Below are positions 23,655 to 37,125 of a DNA stretch of 64,000 nt, one piece after another. The number at the start of each line of letters is the position of its first letter. Position 1 is the stretch's first letter. Origin of the DNA: Daphnia carinata (Eukaryota; Arthropoda; Branchiopoda; Diplostraca; Daphniidae); the NCBI RefSeq assembly GCF_022539665.2, contig NC_081338.1:2170001-2234000 (forward strand). Reading direction: 5' to 3'. The notes beneath the pieces are model-generated. The model saw nothing but the letters and a program-made list of their open reading frames with translations. It was not told where the DNA came from and did not search any database. The position numbers and the translations under genes are program-made.

Positions 23655-26600
23655 TTAAAATAAAGAATACCGCGCATTCTGTGACACCATCCAAGCCCTA
23701 TCGACTCTGTTTAAACTGGACATTTGCATCAGAATAACGGCCGACATAGCTGTTTGAAAGAAAGGAAAAAAAAAGATTTGTTTCCCTCTTTTTAAACGAA
23801 TGAATGAACACGATTTCTCCCTCGGACAAAGTGATACGTATGAATAAAACAGCTGATTAGAAGACATCAAGTCATCAAGACTTTCGTTGACATCATACCG
23901 TCAGTCACTGAATCTTCCAAATGTCGTACACCGGTTGCGGCTCTAGCAAAACCGTCACGGCTAAAGCTATGCACTGTTGGTTCCAGCATTAACTTTTAAA
24001 TCACCTAACACGATGACAAAAATAAAACCAATAAAAAAAGGAAATTTAAAATAGGAAAACACAACAAGCAACGATGATTTCGATTTACCATGAAAGTAGT
24101 GCTGGTCAGTTCCGGCAATCTCAGGCTGTTTGTAGGCATGCTTGTCGACGTCCAAGTACGACAATATTAGATTCTCCTTTCGATTTTTGGGCGACATCTT
24201 TTGAGGCCAAATGATGTAGCCGTTGAGACAGTTGTTTCGGCTCAGTTCATTCGTCGGACAACGATCGGGAATCGAGATTTTCAGAGCATCTTCCTGATGT
24301 TGGTAGGGAGATCGAACAGCACAGCTGGTGGATAACGGCGGCGACTTCAGCGTAGGCCGAATCGGTTCTGTGTTATCGTTTGGCGATGACTGAAGTAAAT
24401 GAGCTTGAAGGGGACTAACGGCTACCAAGGACTGCTGATGACTTTGTGGCCCATTGTGCTGAACGATCATGCTCTGACTATTGGGAGCCGTTTCCCACTG
24501 ATGATCTAGCGCAAGAGCCAGCGATCCTGGTTCACCAAGGGGATCGCTCTGATCGACATCGGGGGATCTAATCAAAATGAAACAACATGTTGTTCACCCA
24601 AAATTTTAAAGAACATGTCGGTTGGTGGAAGGACAAACTAAAACACGTTTTCTTTTTCCTGCTTACTTGCTAACTTCTCTAGCGTTAACGTGACCGTTAG
24701 ATGTCGTGGTGATCGGAGAACAGTCAGTCGATGGTCGCCATGGGAAAGGTACGGGTGCAAATGGGTAGGAAACAGCAACTAAATTAGGAATTTCCATGGG
24801 AGATGACACGAGCGAATGCGGTGTAGAAGATTGGCAACGTTCTTCACTGAAAGAAGATGAAGACGATCCTGAAGGGGAGTACTGAAGTTCAGAGGAGGGT
24901 GAAATGCATAAACTGTTATGTCCGTTGGGCATAATACTGGGTCTAGGCAGGCCCGAGGCCCTAGACCCATTCGCAAGGTGGCAGCCATTAGAAGAAAAAG
25001 AAGGCGGTGGTTTCCCCACTGAAGCCCGAACACAACGAGAAAGTGGCTCTTGAGTAGAAGTTGCTCCAACCGGTTCAATCTGTTCGTTCATAGGCATATC
25101 AAAAAGGAAAAAAGAAAAAGCCACGTCTGAGTCAGAGCTCCGTTGAATAAGTGATGACGTTTTTATTTTTGTACAGCTTACCGTGCTGGTTGGCGATGAC
25201 GCTATCGCTGGCGTAACAGTTCCAATGTTAAGTTTGTCTAACATGGCCCGCATTTCCAGCATTTCCTTCATTCCTTGCTCTTCGCTGTTTTAACGACACA
25301 GAAATAAATAATTCATCATTTGACCTCCATTGTCTCTTAATCAAGAAGGGGGGGGGGGGGCGCGGCAAAAAATAAAATGCTCTAAATGATCTTACTCGAT
25401 AAGTGAGTTGATGCAGAAGAAGCTGATAATCTCCTTGGTGTTTTCATCGTACTGGATGAAGCCTCTTGATCGTAGAAAAATCAAACGACCCGTACTCGTT
25501 CTCAGACGGTAAGTCACCATTCCTTCACTTCGACTCAACACTGCAAATTTTAAATCAATATTTCAATTAAAGCACTGGCATGGCAACCAATTGTTTTTTG
25601 TTTTTTTTATTCCTCAAAAATAAAATAAACAAAACTACTTACTCAGACTTTGAGCTTTGAGAGTGTACTCTAAATCTTCCTTGTAAACATAATCGTAGGC
25701 GGACATGCCCGTCACCTCGCCGGTAAGGTATCCGGCAATGATGGCGATGCGATGGTCTGTTTGCATGATGGTGCCAGTGGTTGTGTGTTGAGTGACATAC
25801 TCGTCCTGTACAGCTTGCATGATCGTCAGTGGAGGTAAAGTGTTGGCTGTTTGTAGAATGCGCACCAAGCCGATAAAAAGCGGCTCGCTGTAGTCGTTGT
25901 GTTGTTGAACAGTTGCCACAGATCTATCACTGCCTAAAATAGAATACACAGTTTCGTTTTTTTAAGTTAACGTTAAAAAACGAAGCAAGCGAAAAATTAC
26001 ACAAATTCCATTAAACCGACTTCTTACTTTTGAGATCAGCCCAGTCACGTCTCCTCCGAGGGCCTCGGAAAGTCCCTGAGACGCTGACACGTTCATAGAC
26101 GGTCGGTTCGCCCCGACTGAGTTGGCGTCCGGCTAGGCGACATTCAAATGAATAGACTTGTCCATCGGCAGAATCTGTAGCATCTGGATTAGCAGCCACT
26201 AAAAAAAAAAAAAAAATGTCAACTGTAAAAATCAAACTCACAAAACAAAACAAAACAAAAGAAAATAATAAAAACAAAACAACAAACGTGTGACACGATT
26301 TTTTTTTTGTTTCTTTTAAAAATGAATGATTACATTAGGACACGGGATAGGAGCTCTTTAACGTGTTTGGGTGGCTTAAATTTTAAAGTTATTCAAAACC
26401 ATAGCCTAAGGTCTCCAAAAGTTGCACCGGTCAACAACCTCCTATTCTGAAAGTTACACGGACCAACTGCAAAAATGCGAGAACACGGTTGTACTCAGTA
26501 ACCCCAATTAGCGAGAAGCGGATAAAATACCCATTTTCATACACACAAAATAATTACCTTGCGTAGCGAAAGCACTGAGCCGTTTTTCGATTGCATCTTG

Positions 26601-29600
26601 ATCTGCCTGGTGGACAAAACAGGATAACTGGTAGCCCATCATATCAACCTAAATTTCAAAAAATAAATAATAAAAAAAAAATTATAATTATTAAAAACTT
26701 TAGGTACCAAAACAATTCGTAAACCACATGGATCACAGCCAAGAACGTAGCTTACGCAATCGATTGAAAGCTTACAAGGTTGGTTGTAATTGTGCTGGTC
26801 CATTGGCTTGTCCTTCGTTCAATTGTTTCTTACCTGAAGCTGCATGACTCGCAAGAACTAGCAAACCCTACTTTTTTCCCTCTTTTACTTTATGTTTCAT
26901 ATTTTACATGGCCCTTAATATCTGCTGTAGGGCAACACTGACGTCTTTGAACGATTAAATATTCATTTTTAACGTCTTGCAAGTTGCTTGACATGAAGAA
27001 GGTTTTACGGTTTATGGAGTTCGATTACGGCAACATCTAGCGTTTAGATATGCATTTTTATAATCAAGTGATTCTGAGAACCTCATGCAACCAGGCGGAA
27101 ACATTAAAAAAAAGCGTTAACGCTTGAGATCACAAAGTGGACTGGCAAACAGATGTCATCCCGACGCTATGCAACCTGACACATTGATTTCCATGATAGG
27201 TAATGGTTATTAATGGATTCTTTTTTTGTGTGTGTATGTGTTTAGAAACTATTTTGCCGGCGATTTGCCGCACTTTTTCATTCGTTCAATTTTCCTAACA
27301 AAGGAATTACAAGATTTATGCAATATAACCGGTTGGGGTTTCTACGTTACCTGCGCATGCCCGAGCAATTTCTCCACTCGATCCGTTACGTAGATGATCT
27401 TGCCAGAGCAGCACGAGACGACAAGCAAAAAGGAGTCCAATTTCTGTTACGATTTCAAATATACAACATTAAAAAAAAAAACAATTAAGTAAAGAAACAT
27501 CAACAATGAAATAAAAATCCGTCTTATGTAAATGATATCGATATGGTTGCCATCAACTTTCTAAGCTGGTCAACCCAATTTATTCCTCTCCTACCTTTCT
27601 CTTCCCTGATAGCATCCTGATTTTAAAAAATACTAGTTCACGTAATGTAAAAGTAAACATTTTCTAGTGCCTAAAAAAACGACGACTGATTTAAAGAAAA
27701 CATACTACAGGCAAAGAAACAAGCATTTGGTTTCATGTCGTCGTCCTTTGCGTAAGTCAAACCTTCATTCCTGTCAATGTGAAATGTCTGCACCGGCTCG
27801 GTATTCGAACACCCTTGGCAACGGAACACTCGAGATGAACGTCCCATACATGACAATATTTGCCATCTCGTCGTAGCAAGGACAATACTAAATCCGTATC
27901 AAGGGGATTTTTTTTTTCTTTTTTACGTTACACACTCATATTTTTGACAAAAAAAAAACAAAAAAACTAAAGGTGATACGCATGGCAAACAAGAAGGATT
28001 CGCTTCTATGCATCGACCGTGACTCAATCAAAAAGATATTTGAAACTCTACAACAACTTTCTCCTACTAGTGTCGCCTGAATGGAAAAGAGAAAATTCTT
28101 TTATCTCTGCCAAAAAGAAAATTCAAAAACAGAATTTTAAGACAGAAAAAAAAACAGAGCTGGTAGGTCTTTCCATGGACATTTAAAAATAGGCAATAGA
28201 CCGGTCTGTCGTCTTGGCTGCAGGGCTAAGGAAACCAGAAAACAAAATTCTCCCCTCCACTACTACCACCACTACTCTCTAAAAAGTCGTAAAAAAAAGC
28301 CCTCCCCTACTAGAATCTCTCATAGTATAAATATATACTGTACATATATACAGTATATATAGGAAAATTGTGGAGGGTTTACGGTCCAACTGCCCTGCCA
28401 CAAGAGCTGGAAGCAATGCCTTTAGGCCTTCGTCTTTTTTTTTTTTTTCCCAAGCTCATTGGTGGACAAAGTCGTGAGCAAACCAACGGAACGAACTGAC
28501 CGGGGGGAGCTGGCAAGAAGGTTTTGGCCCTGGAACAAAGTCCATATTTTTTTTTTTTTCCTTATGGTGAAAACAAACCAATCATTTGGAGGAGGAGGGG
28601 AGACAGTAGTAGATTCGACCTCATTACGAAGGCAGGTAAACTGATATGGGGACGAACCAGTTTTTCGGGCGAAGGGCACGCAAACTGTATTCTTTTGAAA
28701 TCAAATAAATTCATTAATGGAAATAAAAAAAGAAATTACCTCTAAGATTGTGTGGCCGGCTATCGCATTCCATCGGTTGTACGGTTTCATCCGTAAATCC
28801 ACATCTAATAAAAGCGAAACGCGTTGGAAACAACAACAACAACAAAAAAACGAATAATTAGAAAAAATTACGTGACGTCTTGCGGCAATTTGTTTATCCA
28901 TATACGCACACAAACGAAAAAAACAAAAACAAAAACAAAAAAAAATACAATATTCTGTTACACGAGTCCAAACGTGCTGGAGCAAAACCAGATGTTTTAA
29001 CTTTTTCTTTTAATTCTCTTGTAATCAATTAAAACACTTGATATTTTGGCAAAGCGAAATGGTGAGAGTTATGATCAAGACACGAGTTCACTTTTAACTG
29101 CCAATTTTTCTAACTCCCGACATCCAATGGAGGCGAAAAAAATAAAAAGTATTTGGCCAGCAACGCCATTCCAATCTCAACAGATTAGTGGATAACATTG
29201 GCTTTTAGACAGATATTTAAATTGGGAAGGAAAGGCAGTTTTAATGCGATGATGGTATGAATCTTACTCTGGTGGATTCGTAGGAAATTGGCCGAGAGAC
29301 GAAGCGTGCTAGTCTTGTCCAGCTTCCTGGGGGCGGCGGCTGCTGATGGCACCAGACTATAAAGCTCCGAGATGTAGGCATTGAGCTTGTCTCGTCTCTG
29401 CTTTTCCGCCCTATTCCGCATCTCCCTGCTCGAACTACGAAAAACAATAGCATTGTCAAACACCATTACGCAACGAGGCCTGACCGTTTTCGTGCAAAAA
29501 CAAGGTCTATTACATTTTGTAGTAGCAACAAACGAAATCATTCAGAGCCATATTAGTTTTCATTAGGTATTATCATTCTGATTGGGGAACACGTTTTATA

Positions 29601-32600
29601 GCACCATCGAGCAAACGAATGAATCGATGTCGTCATTTCGTGTTCATCATCCCCAACGGAAGTCATGACCAACTAAAGGTCTTTGCCCTACATGTCTAAT
29701 TATTTCTCGAGAGAACACCAAGTCCGCCGATTTAAGAACGTGGGAGGGGAAAGAAATAGTTTCTTCCTCGTAAAAAAAAAAAAATTCCCGATCAAATCTA
29801 TTCGATACGAACAGCAACAAAGGAATTCAGAGCGTGAAACCACCGCTCATAGGCCAACACAATTTGATGAATCGCATAGCAACTCACGGGTACGAAAAAT
29901 AAAAACGTTCTTATCTTTCATTGAATATGTTTTTTTTTCTAGCACATCTTTTATTTTGTTATCAAACAACTGATTACCGTCCGTGTAGTCATAGCACTAA
30001 CAAACACGAACCATTATGTCCCCCCCCCCACACATTCACGCTAATACATAACGGGCGTGACACTATATCAAAACGCACTCGTTATCCAATACTCGTAACA
30101 ATACAAAAGAATCACGTAACCTTACGGGAAGAGAGAAAAAAAAACATGTGCGTCATCGCCTATTTATCGCTTACCTCATTCCCCATTAGGGTCTCTCAAA
30201 ATAACCTCTTACACAGGTCTGGTTATGCCGCAGGCACAACTGACGTGAGCAGGGTCCAACGGCCGAAGAGGAACAGATAGAATTCCAGATCATTCTTTGT
30301 GTGTGTGTATGTTTTTTTTTTTACGGCAATAACATGTTAGGCAAACGAAAAACTAGAGATGGGCAGGGATAAACAGTAAGGTAGTTGAGACAAAAAATTG
30401 ATGGCCAAAAAAAAAGGGGGGTGGATCCTCAGATCGATAGTCAACCAATCTCCTACTGGATGTTGGGGGGGTTCAACTCTTAGCAACCTCATCCATCAGC
30501 GAGTGAAGACTTAAGCTGCTGCTGCTACGGATTGCTTAAAATACGGTCGCTTGGTTTCACGCGGGCAAATCAATATAGACCGTTTCATCGTGTAAATTGG
30601 TGGGACCAGGTATAAGCTTGTGCCAACACCATTTTCATCCTACGAATAATTTTCTTTTCTTTCTTCCGTCCTTCTGCTTGCATAGCGTTAAGACACGCAC
30701 ACATCATTTTTAGGGAAGCATCTTCAAACTGGGCGTTGAGATCCTAATGCAAAAGCTGGGGGTATATTTTTTACGTAACACATCGATGACGTCACAGGTA
30801 GATTATTGATCCGGAAAAGCGAAAGCTAGAAGAGAGGCAACCCACACATTTCCACTGTCCGTGCCAGAGATGGGGAGACTAAGAGAGAGAACGAGAAGCC
30901 CAATAAAAGAGAAGCAAATCATTTAGTGATCGTCACCGCAAAGTTTCCTTTTCTTTGCTGACGCCAGATCTAATTCGAACCAGAAGTGAACTTTGAGCCA
31001 CATTAGTTCTCCAATTTCAACTCACATGTGTTAACAAATTTTACAATCAAAGGAGCACACGGTATCCTTTTTTGTCCGACGGGGAAAAAAAATTACCATC
31101 TATGGCATTCCTCATTTTTGTTTGTTTTAATCAATTTTTCGTTTAATTGATAAACAACAGTTTTACATGTGAGAATAAAAACCAGCTGACATATGTATTC
31201 TTTAATAATTAAAGTAAAAGGATAGCGTCCGTCTCTATTGCGTCGTATTCTTTTTGGCATAAACGAGGAAGTTGTCAATCGGGACTCACGCGGCACCATT
31301 GGCCTCTATTGCGTCACACCACCGTACGCCCCGAGTAATGCACAAAGTAGGCTGGCCATTGTCGACAAAATGGACGTTACTGGCACGTTGCCACGCATGC
31401 TTCATATATTTATTTCTACTCCATTTTTAGTTAACCCAAAACACAGCACTGTTAAGTTAAAAAAACCATAACTATTTCAACTTTTTAAAAGTTCCATCAC
31501 CCCACCCCCTATTTCGAACATCAGTGCGTACAACATAACTATCTTTTGTTTTTTAATCAATCCATGATATGCGTCCTATCTGGAGCGTTGATATAACTTG
31601 AGCTTATCTGGGAACCCTCCCCTACGAGTCGAAGTTTAAAGAAAAAAATTATAATAATAATAAAGTGATTATTAAATCAGAGGATTGGAGAGGCCCAAAA
31701 ATTTTTTTGAAGATAACAAAAAATGAAGGAACAAAGTCAACTAAATATGCTGTAATCGTGTAGACTATCAAATAAAAAAAAGAATGTTCGATGGTACGAA
31801 ACGAACCACACACCAAAATGTCAGCCTAAGCAGAGGAGGGGGATAGAAAAGGAGAAAGTTGCGTTCAAGGACGAAAAAACCGCGGTGCTACGGCCTCTCT
31901 CTCCCCTCTCTCAATTATTCCCCCCCCTCCGCCTGAGGGGCCGTCCTCCTTTTTTTTTTCTTATTTTTCCTTTACACTGTTTCTCTGCCATATACTGTGG
32001 CGCCTTTCAAGCGTGAATCTAGTGGGCTGCAAAGGTTACGACTTATTATGTCACTAGGCAAATTCTTACGCTATGATACTGTTTGTTTCTTTTTAAATAC
32101 TCATTTGTCTTTTTCTATCTATCGGCATATAGTAGAAGCTTTTCATTTGTTTCGGCCTTCTACCGACGCTTGTTGTTTAGAAGGTTTGGTAACTTTAAGA
32201 GTTAAAAATAAAAAATTCGTAGCACATCCCCTAACTTAGAGCCGGGCTAGCAACTGAGAAGGTTTAAATAGAAATTGAATTTTGTATGACGGTACCTTGG
32301 TAATGTCTCGCTCATTTTGTCCATAATTCACTGTGTTTCCAATCGTTTGTTACTAGGGATGCTTCTTGTTAAGGCCACGATCGATGGCACGTAATAATGA
32401 CCCAATCATGTCCGTCACGAGGTCATGTTTGCTGCAAGGTTGTGGCCTCCGTCACGATCACACATTATGCAAGAGCTGCTTAAACTGTGTCTGTTTGTAT
32501 CGTATCCAAAGTTCTCGTTCTCGATTTTTTCGGGAAAATTCTAGAGCTACCGTCACCGAAAAACTAGTGGAGAGAAGACGAGCTGAAGGCACCACCACGC

Positions 32601-32672
32601 ACTCGGAAAACAGAGACGACCATTAGAGGCGTTGTTGCTGCTTTGCTCTTACCATGTTTGACACTGCGCCAT
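23655..32672 (-). CDS. Met: bHLH-PAS protein, Methoprene-tolerant (juvenile hormone receptor) type
   Basis: Twelve exons join in phase: 32653-32672, 29268-29434, 28740-28804, 27351-27443, 26558-26648, 26028-26198, 25643-25933, 25396-25540, 24667-25284, 24089-24567, 23899-23973, 23655-23749. This gives 769 aa, or 735 aa if an in-frame 102-base segment (25080-25181) is spliced out. The bHLH has SSREMRNRAEKQRRDKLNAY, ISELYSLVP and RKLDKTSTLRLSANFLRIHQ. PAS-A contains KLDSFLLVVSCCSGKIIYVT and DRVEKLLGHAQ. PAS-B contains EYVTQHTTTGTIMQTDHRIA, IIAGYLTGEVTG and the exon around GRLIFLRSRGFIQYDENTKE. The tail is Ser/Pro/Gln-rich. The RNRAEKxRRDKLN basic region and QTDHRIAIIAGY PAS-B favour Met over ARNT, BMAL and Clock. 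By family knowledge it is a ligand-dependent transcription factor that binds juvenoid hormone through PAS-B. Exon 1 was chosen by phase and donor fit and is the least certain part. Confidence 0.85.
28331..28360. repeat. Perfect AT-rich hairpin in a Met intron
   Basis: Arms of 12 bases (ATATATACTGTA and its exact complement) around a six-base loop, inside the intron between the third and fourth coding exons of the Met-like gene. It could be a cruciform-prone microsatellite. Confidence 0.6.
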
Positions 32673-35600
32673 CTTTGATTCGAAATCAAATTAGAGCTTA
32701 ACTTTTGTTAACTTTTCTTCAGGAGAAACGGAGATCGTCTTTTTCGATCAAAGAAGAAACCCCTGAAACTGCGACGGACACAACTAACAAAACAGCCAGC
32801 CTGATCTCGACGCACAACTCTAGACGAATGGTTTGTGACCTTGATAGAGAATTGGAAAACAGCCAGGCCGAGTCAGGATAGCGCCTGATGTCGACACGGC
32901 TTACAACACATCTAGTAGTAGAATTTTGAACTTCTCTTGTTCACTGCCATCTAGTGAGCTGATTTCTACTATGAGTTTCGCTGAGAATTTTGTTAACAAT
33001 GTCCGTTAATGTTAATAACTAGCTACGAACGTTTACATTCCGTTACCCCGGTTACTACGTTCTGCCTCCTAGTTCAAGCTTTTAAAGCCGCAATGATAAA
33101 TCGTGAATTGACAAACGAATTCCGAAAAATGCATTTTGAGGACTAAAGATCATCACCATTAGCATCTTCATGCCTGAATCATATAAATTTTTTTTTTCAC
33201 AATTGTGGTGATGTTGAAACTAATTTCGTCCACCTCGTTTACTTATTCTCTTGGTGCTTCTGAACATTTCGGAACAAGTTTTCATGGGAAACGAGAATTC
33301 AAACGAGTAAATATCACTTAGGCAACGCTAAGAAAGACCCAAGATGTTTCTCTCTCTACACTGCAGAGGCTTCGTTGAAACCGTAAGAAAAATATATCGC
33401 TATTTCCTATCGACATTCTGTTTCCCCTCTTTCCCTAGAGAAAACTGAGCGAGCGTGATATGCGATATACGGCTATCTTAAGAAATTGTGAGAAATGAAA
33501 AAGAATTTCAAAGCCAGAGTCAAGGACTTTCAGCGGCCCTTGAATTCATAACAAAATCGAATTTCATCGAAAACGAAAGAGCACTGATCTAAAAGGCTCA
33601 TTGTCACAAGGGCTCTGTTTCAAAATCTTGTTATGTTAAATCACAGAACGAAATAAAGCCTGTTTTTTAATAATTATTATTATTGTGGTTACCAAATCCT
33701 TATACGATGTTCCGTTGTCGGAAATCGCTATGCCTGCTGATATAGTTGCTCCCATTTCGTTATACCCGGATTTCTTGGTATACGTTGCGCCGCAGCTGAA
33801 ATACTAGTGTGATGAATGTCATTAGTACATGTACCCTTTGATATCACAATTGAACTCGAACGCGGATGATTAAAACGATTTTGTTTTCGGTTGCAGTAAC
33901 ACCCAACGGAAATTCATCAAGTTCATCAAAGATTATGATGCAGCAACATTGGAAATGAAAACTGAGTCCTGCTGCCAAATTCAAATTTTCTCTAGCACGG
34001 TTTTCCTCGAGCACTAAACTTTTGTCGAATACGTTAGAACTGCTGTTTTAGTCTTTAAATTACGTTCTTCCTCAATTGTAGTTTAGCGCATTAAAAGTAA
34101 AAGGCCGAATCATTAGGTCTTTTGTTCATCCTTCACATACACTTGATTTGCTTGTCTCATTGAAGTTTGCGTTATTTCAACGGCGAAACTTCCCCTCGAT
34201 TTACGCGGTAACTGGTGCATAAGTAAGCAATGTGCGCGGTGACATTAACATTTTGTTTGGTTGAAGTTGACCCAGAGTTATACTGTAGTAAAAGGTTAGC
34301 TCTCGAAGGGGGCGAATCGAGTTGAAATCCGCACGGATTCCAAGAAATTGGTATTTCCAAATGTGCAGACGCTAATCAACTGCTACACGGTGCTCAACAT
34401 TTTGTCGTGGTGTCACTTCACGACAGCGAGAAACTTGTTTGGTTCGAACGACATTATTTGTATCATTGTGGAACTGAAACAGGGGCGTTTTTCTTCTGAT
34501 AAATCAACGATTTGACACTTCTTTCATCTAGATTTAAGTCTTTTCGTTTCGAATCAAGTTCCGTCAGTTAGTTTTTTTTGTTTTCTTTTTCAAATATAAC
34601 CAACCATATAACGAGAACACGGAACCCTTTAAGCAGAACCGGATCCTCGTGTTTCATAACACTTTACACAAGTTCAAAGCAGAATGATTATGTAGAACAG
34701 TTCTGATATTTAGTTTTTTGTTTTGTTTTTTTGCACCATATTCTGTATAGGAAGGCATGCTCAAGTTGATTGTCTATATCTTGGTAGTGACGCTCCGAAG
34801 ACGTTTCCTTTCGGATCGATTAGTGATGCAACGTTAAGCAGAAGACGAAAGTTCATTTGACCTTACATTTCGTGACTGCATTGCATCTAGGCAGAACGAT
34901 TGTTAAGCTTCTGTCTCTGTTCTATACATTGCTTTCTCTGGAAACCAGCAAGCCTAATTAACTACATTTTATCTCGTGTATAGCTGCACTGTTATGCCTG
35001 CATTTTTTTAAAGTTCATTATACGACTATGTATCACAAATGGATTTTTTACTGTTTAATTTGCCAGCAATGAACGATAGCGATATACGCATTTCTGATGC
35101 CACGAGCTATTTAGCCTACATAACGTTCCATGAATAGGAAGTGACTAAATTGATTGAACTAACTTGGCAACCAAGAAAGATGGGGGTTCCTTTCCACATA
35201 CTTCTTGGGCACCATTCATCATTATGATGACTTCTTCTTTTACATAGCGTCAGGTTGCGTCGGTTTCTAACTACTTGGTGAGCCGACTTACCTCCCTCCC
35301 CTCTCCTTCCCCCTCTACAGACTCAAACCGGTCGAAGATTCGAAGTCCCCTGTTGGATTCCTGCTGTGATCGTCAAAACAGCCCAAAGCTTGGTACGCAT
35401 TCTGCTCCGAAAGTGCAGTTAGCAACAAGGGGAAAATCAATAACATTAGTTCACTCACGACAAATGCAGCAGGCTTGCATTCATAGTAACCGTTTGAAAG
35501 ACACATTCGATCAAACCTATAGCAAGCAATTAAAAACGCAGCCGTAAATGTACGACCAAACGTAGACCCTATGGCGTAATTACCCGATACTATGCATACA

Positions 35601-37125
35601 AAAATACCACTGCTGCACTGCCCTTTGCATCTTAGCAGGTAATGAAATTTGTCATTTTGATTCGGGTTTCAAAGACGGATTCACAGGATCTATGGAGAAT
35701 TTTTTGGCATTCGTCTCATTTAAGTATAAAAGAAAAGTTGCGCACCTAGTGGAAATTAAGGGTTAAACATTCGAACTTCAGCACGGAGGCCTTTAACTTA
35801 CAATATGTATACAGTATCATTTGAAATGCGCGCTTAGCCTACATATGTATAAGTCATGGCAACTGCTGACGTAGAGCTGTCACAGTTTCATTGATTTACT
35901 TGGTCATCAAATGAAAACATATTTTATTGCATTGACGGACGCATTTATTGACGATACTCTATTGATGTAGTGAACTCCCTAGTATTCCTATTTTTCATAT
36001 TTTTTAAAAAGTATTTTCCTCTTATGCCGTAACCGCATTAAAAATAAATTGCATTTTTTTAAGGATACATTCGTGTCGGCATAGAAAAAAATGGGGTCGC
36101 GGTGGTACGTTTGCGGATCTCTACCATCCTGTTGTATCCATGTACCCTTGCAATCTGTAGTACATGTTTGTGAATTCATGTGGAGCAATGGTTTCCAACG
36201 ACCTGAAATGAAAGTGTAAGCATTTCATTGCGTGGCGCACCAGCCTTCACCCCTCAGCAGGAATCTGAGATATGGATCCTTCTTTCCCAGACATGCGCAT
36301 TTTCAACCGGTGGCCAGTTACGTAAAGCCATCGTTTTTTTGTTTTTTGTTTTGTTATGGGAATTCCCCTCTGTCTTAGATTTCCAATAAAAATACATAAT
36401 GTTCTTTATCTTGTCGTAATGCCATTTAGTCTTATAATGGAACTCGGAGTAAATTTGTAGGTACTTGGTAACTAAACCAACCGAGAAGAGGGTGTTTCTA
36501 TGATAAACTTGTTATACTAACTAAATCGTAGGTTATTTTTGTACAGCTATTAGTTAGAAAAGCGCCAATTAGTAGTAATGCTAGTTGGCGCCATAGGATT
36601 ACATCAGATGTGCCATTTCTTTAGTTTTGTTTTCTCTTTTCTGGTTACTACAGTGCTGGTAGAAAGCTGCAATAGCCTATATACGTTGTGTTGCGTGACG
36701 CATACGGTAGCTGCATTGTAGGGGAGTATTACCGAGTCTAACTGTATCTTTCCAAAATAGTATACACGCAGATCTCGGTTACACCAAGCAAAAAAAAATA
36801 GGGTAGTCATAAGGAAAAAATGGCGTTGGATAAAATTGAAACAAAAAAACAAAATCGACGATCTGCAACAGGTGCAAGTACAGTGCAATATAGTTAAATA
36901 ATCCACCGTTCGTTTGTAGTTAATGTCTTTTTATTGACCGACTCAGTGATATGATGTTCATTTATAAGAACGATATCACAGCATCAGCGCGTTATACTTG
37001 GGTGGTTATACTCATAATTGGTTAGCACTGTTTCCTCTATATAGAATTACTTGAAGCATAGAATATGCAACGATTTTAATATACGTCCAGCGTTGCGTAA
37101 AAATCGATAATGCATCCTTTTACTT
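32673..37125. other. Intergenic between Met-like gene and TRP gene; Met promoter side
   Basis: About 4.4 kb without a gene that I can support. The part nearest 32673 should contain the Met-like promoter, and the part nearest 37125 the 3' UTR of the TRP gene. Short open frames (for example 35275-35547) lack coding character. Confidence 0.5.

Noticed and set aside
30165-30195. Alternative first exon for the Met-like gene (ATGGGGAATGAG before GTAAGC)
   Set aside because: It ends in phase 0, whereas the bHLH exon needs two bases from upstream.
29921-30280. Plus-strand frame of 119 aa inside the first Met intron
   Set aside because: Its codon use and composition look random, and no splice or promoter context was seen.
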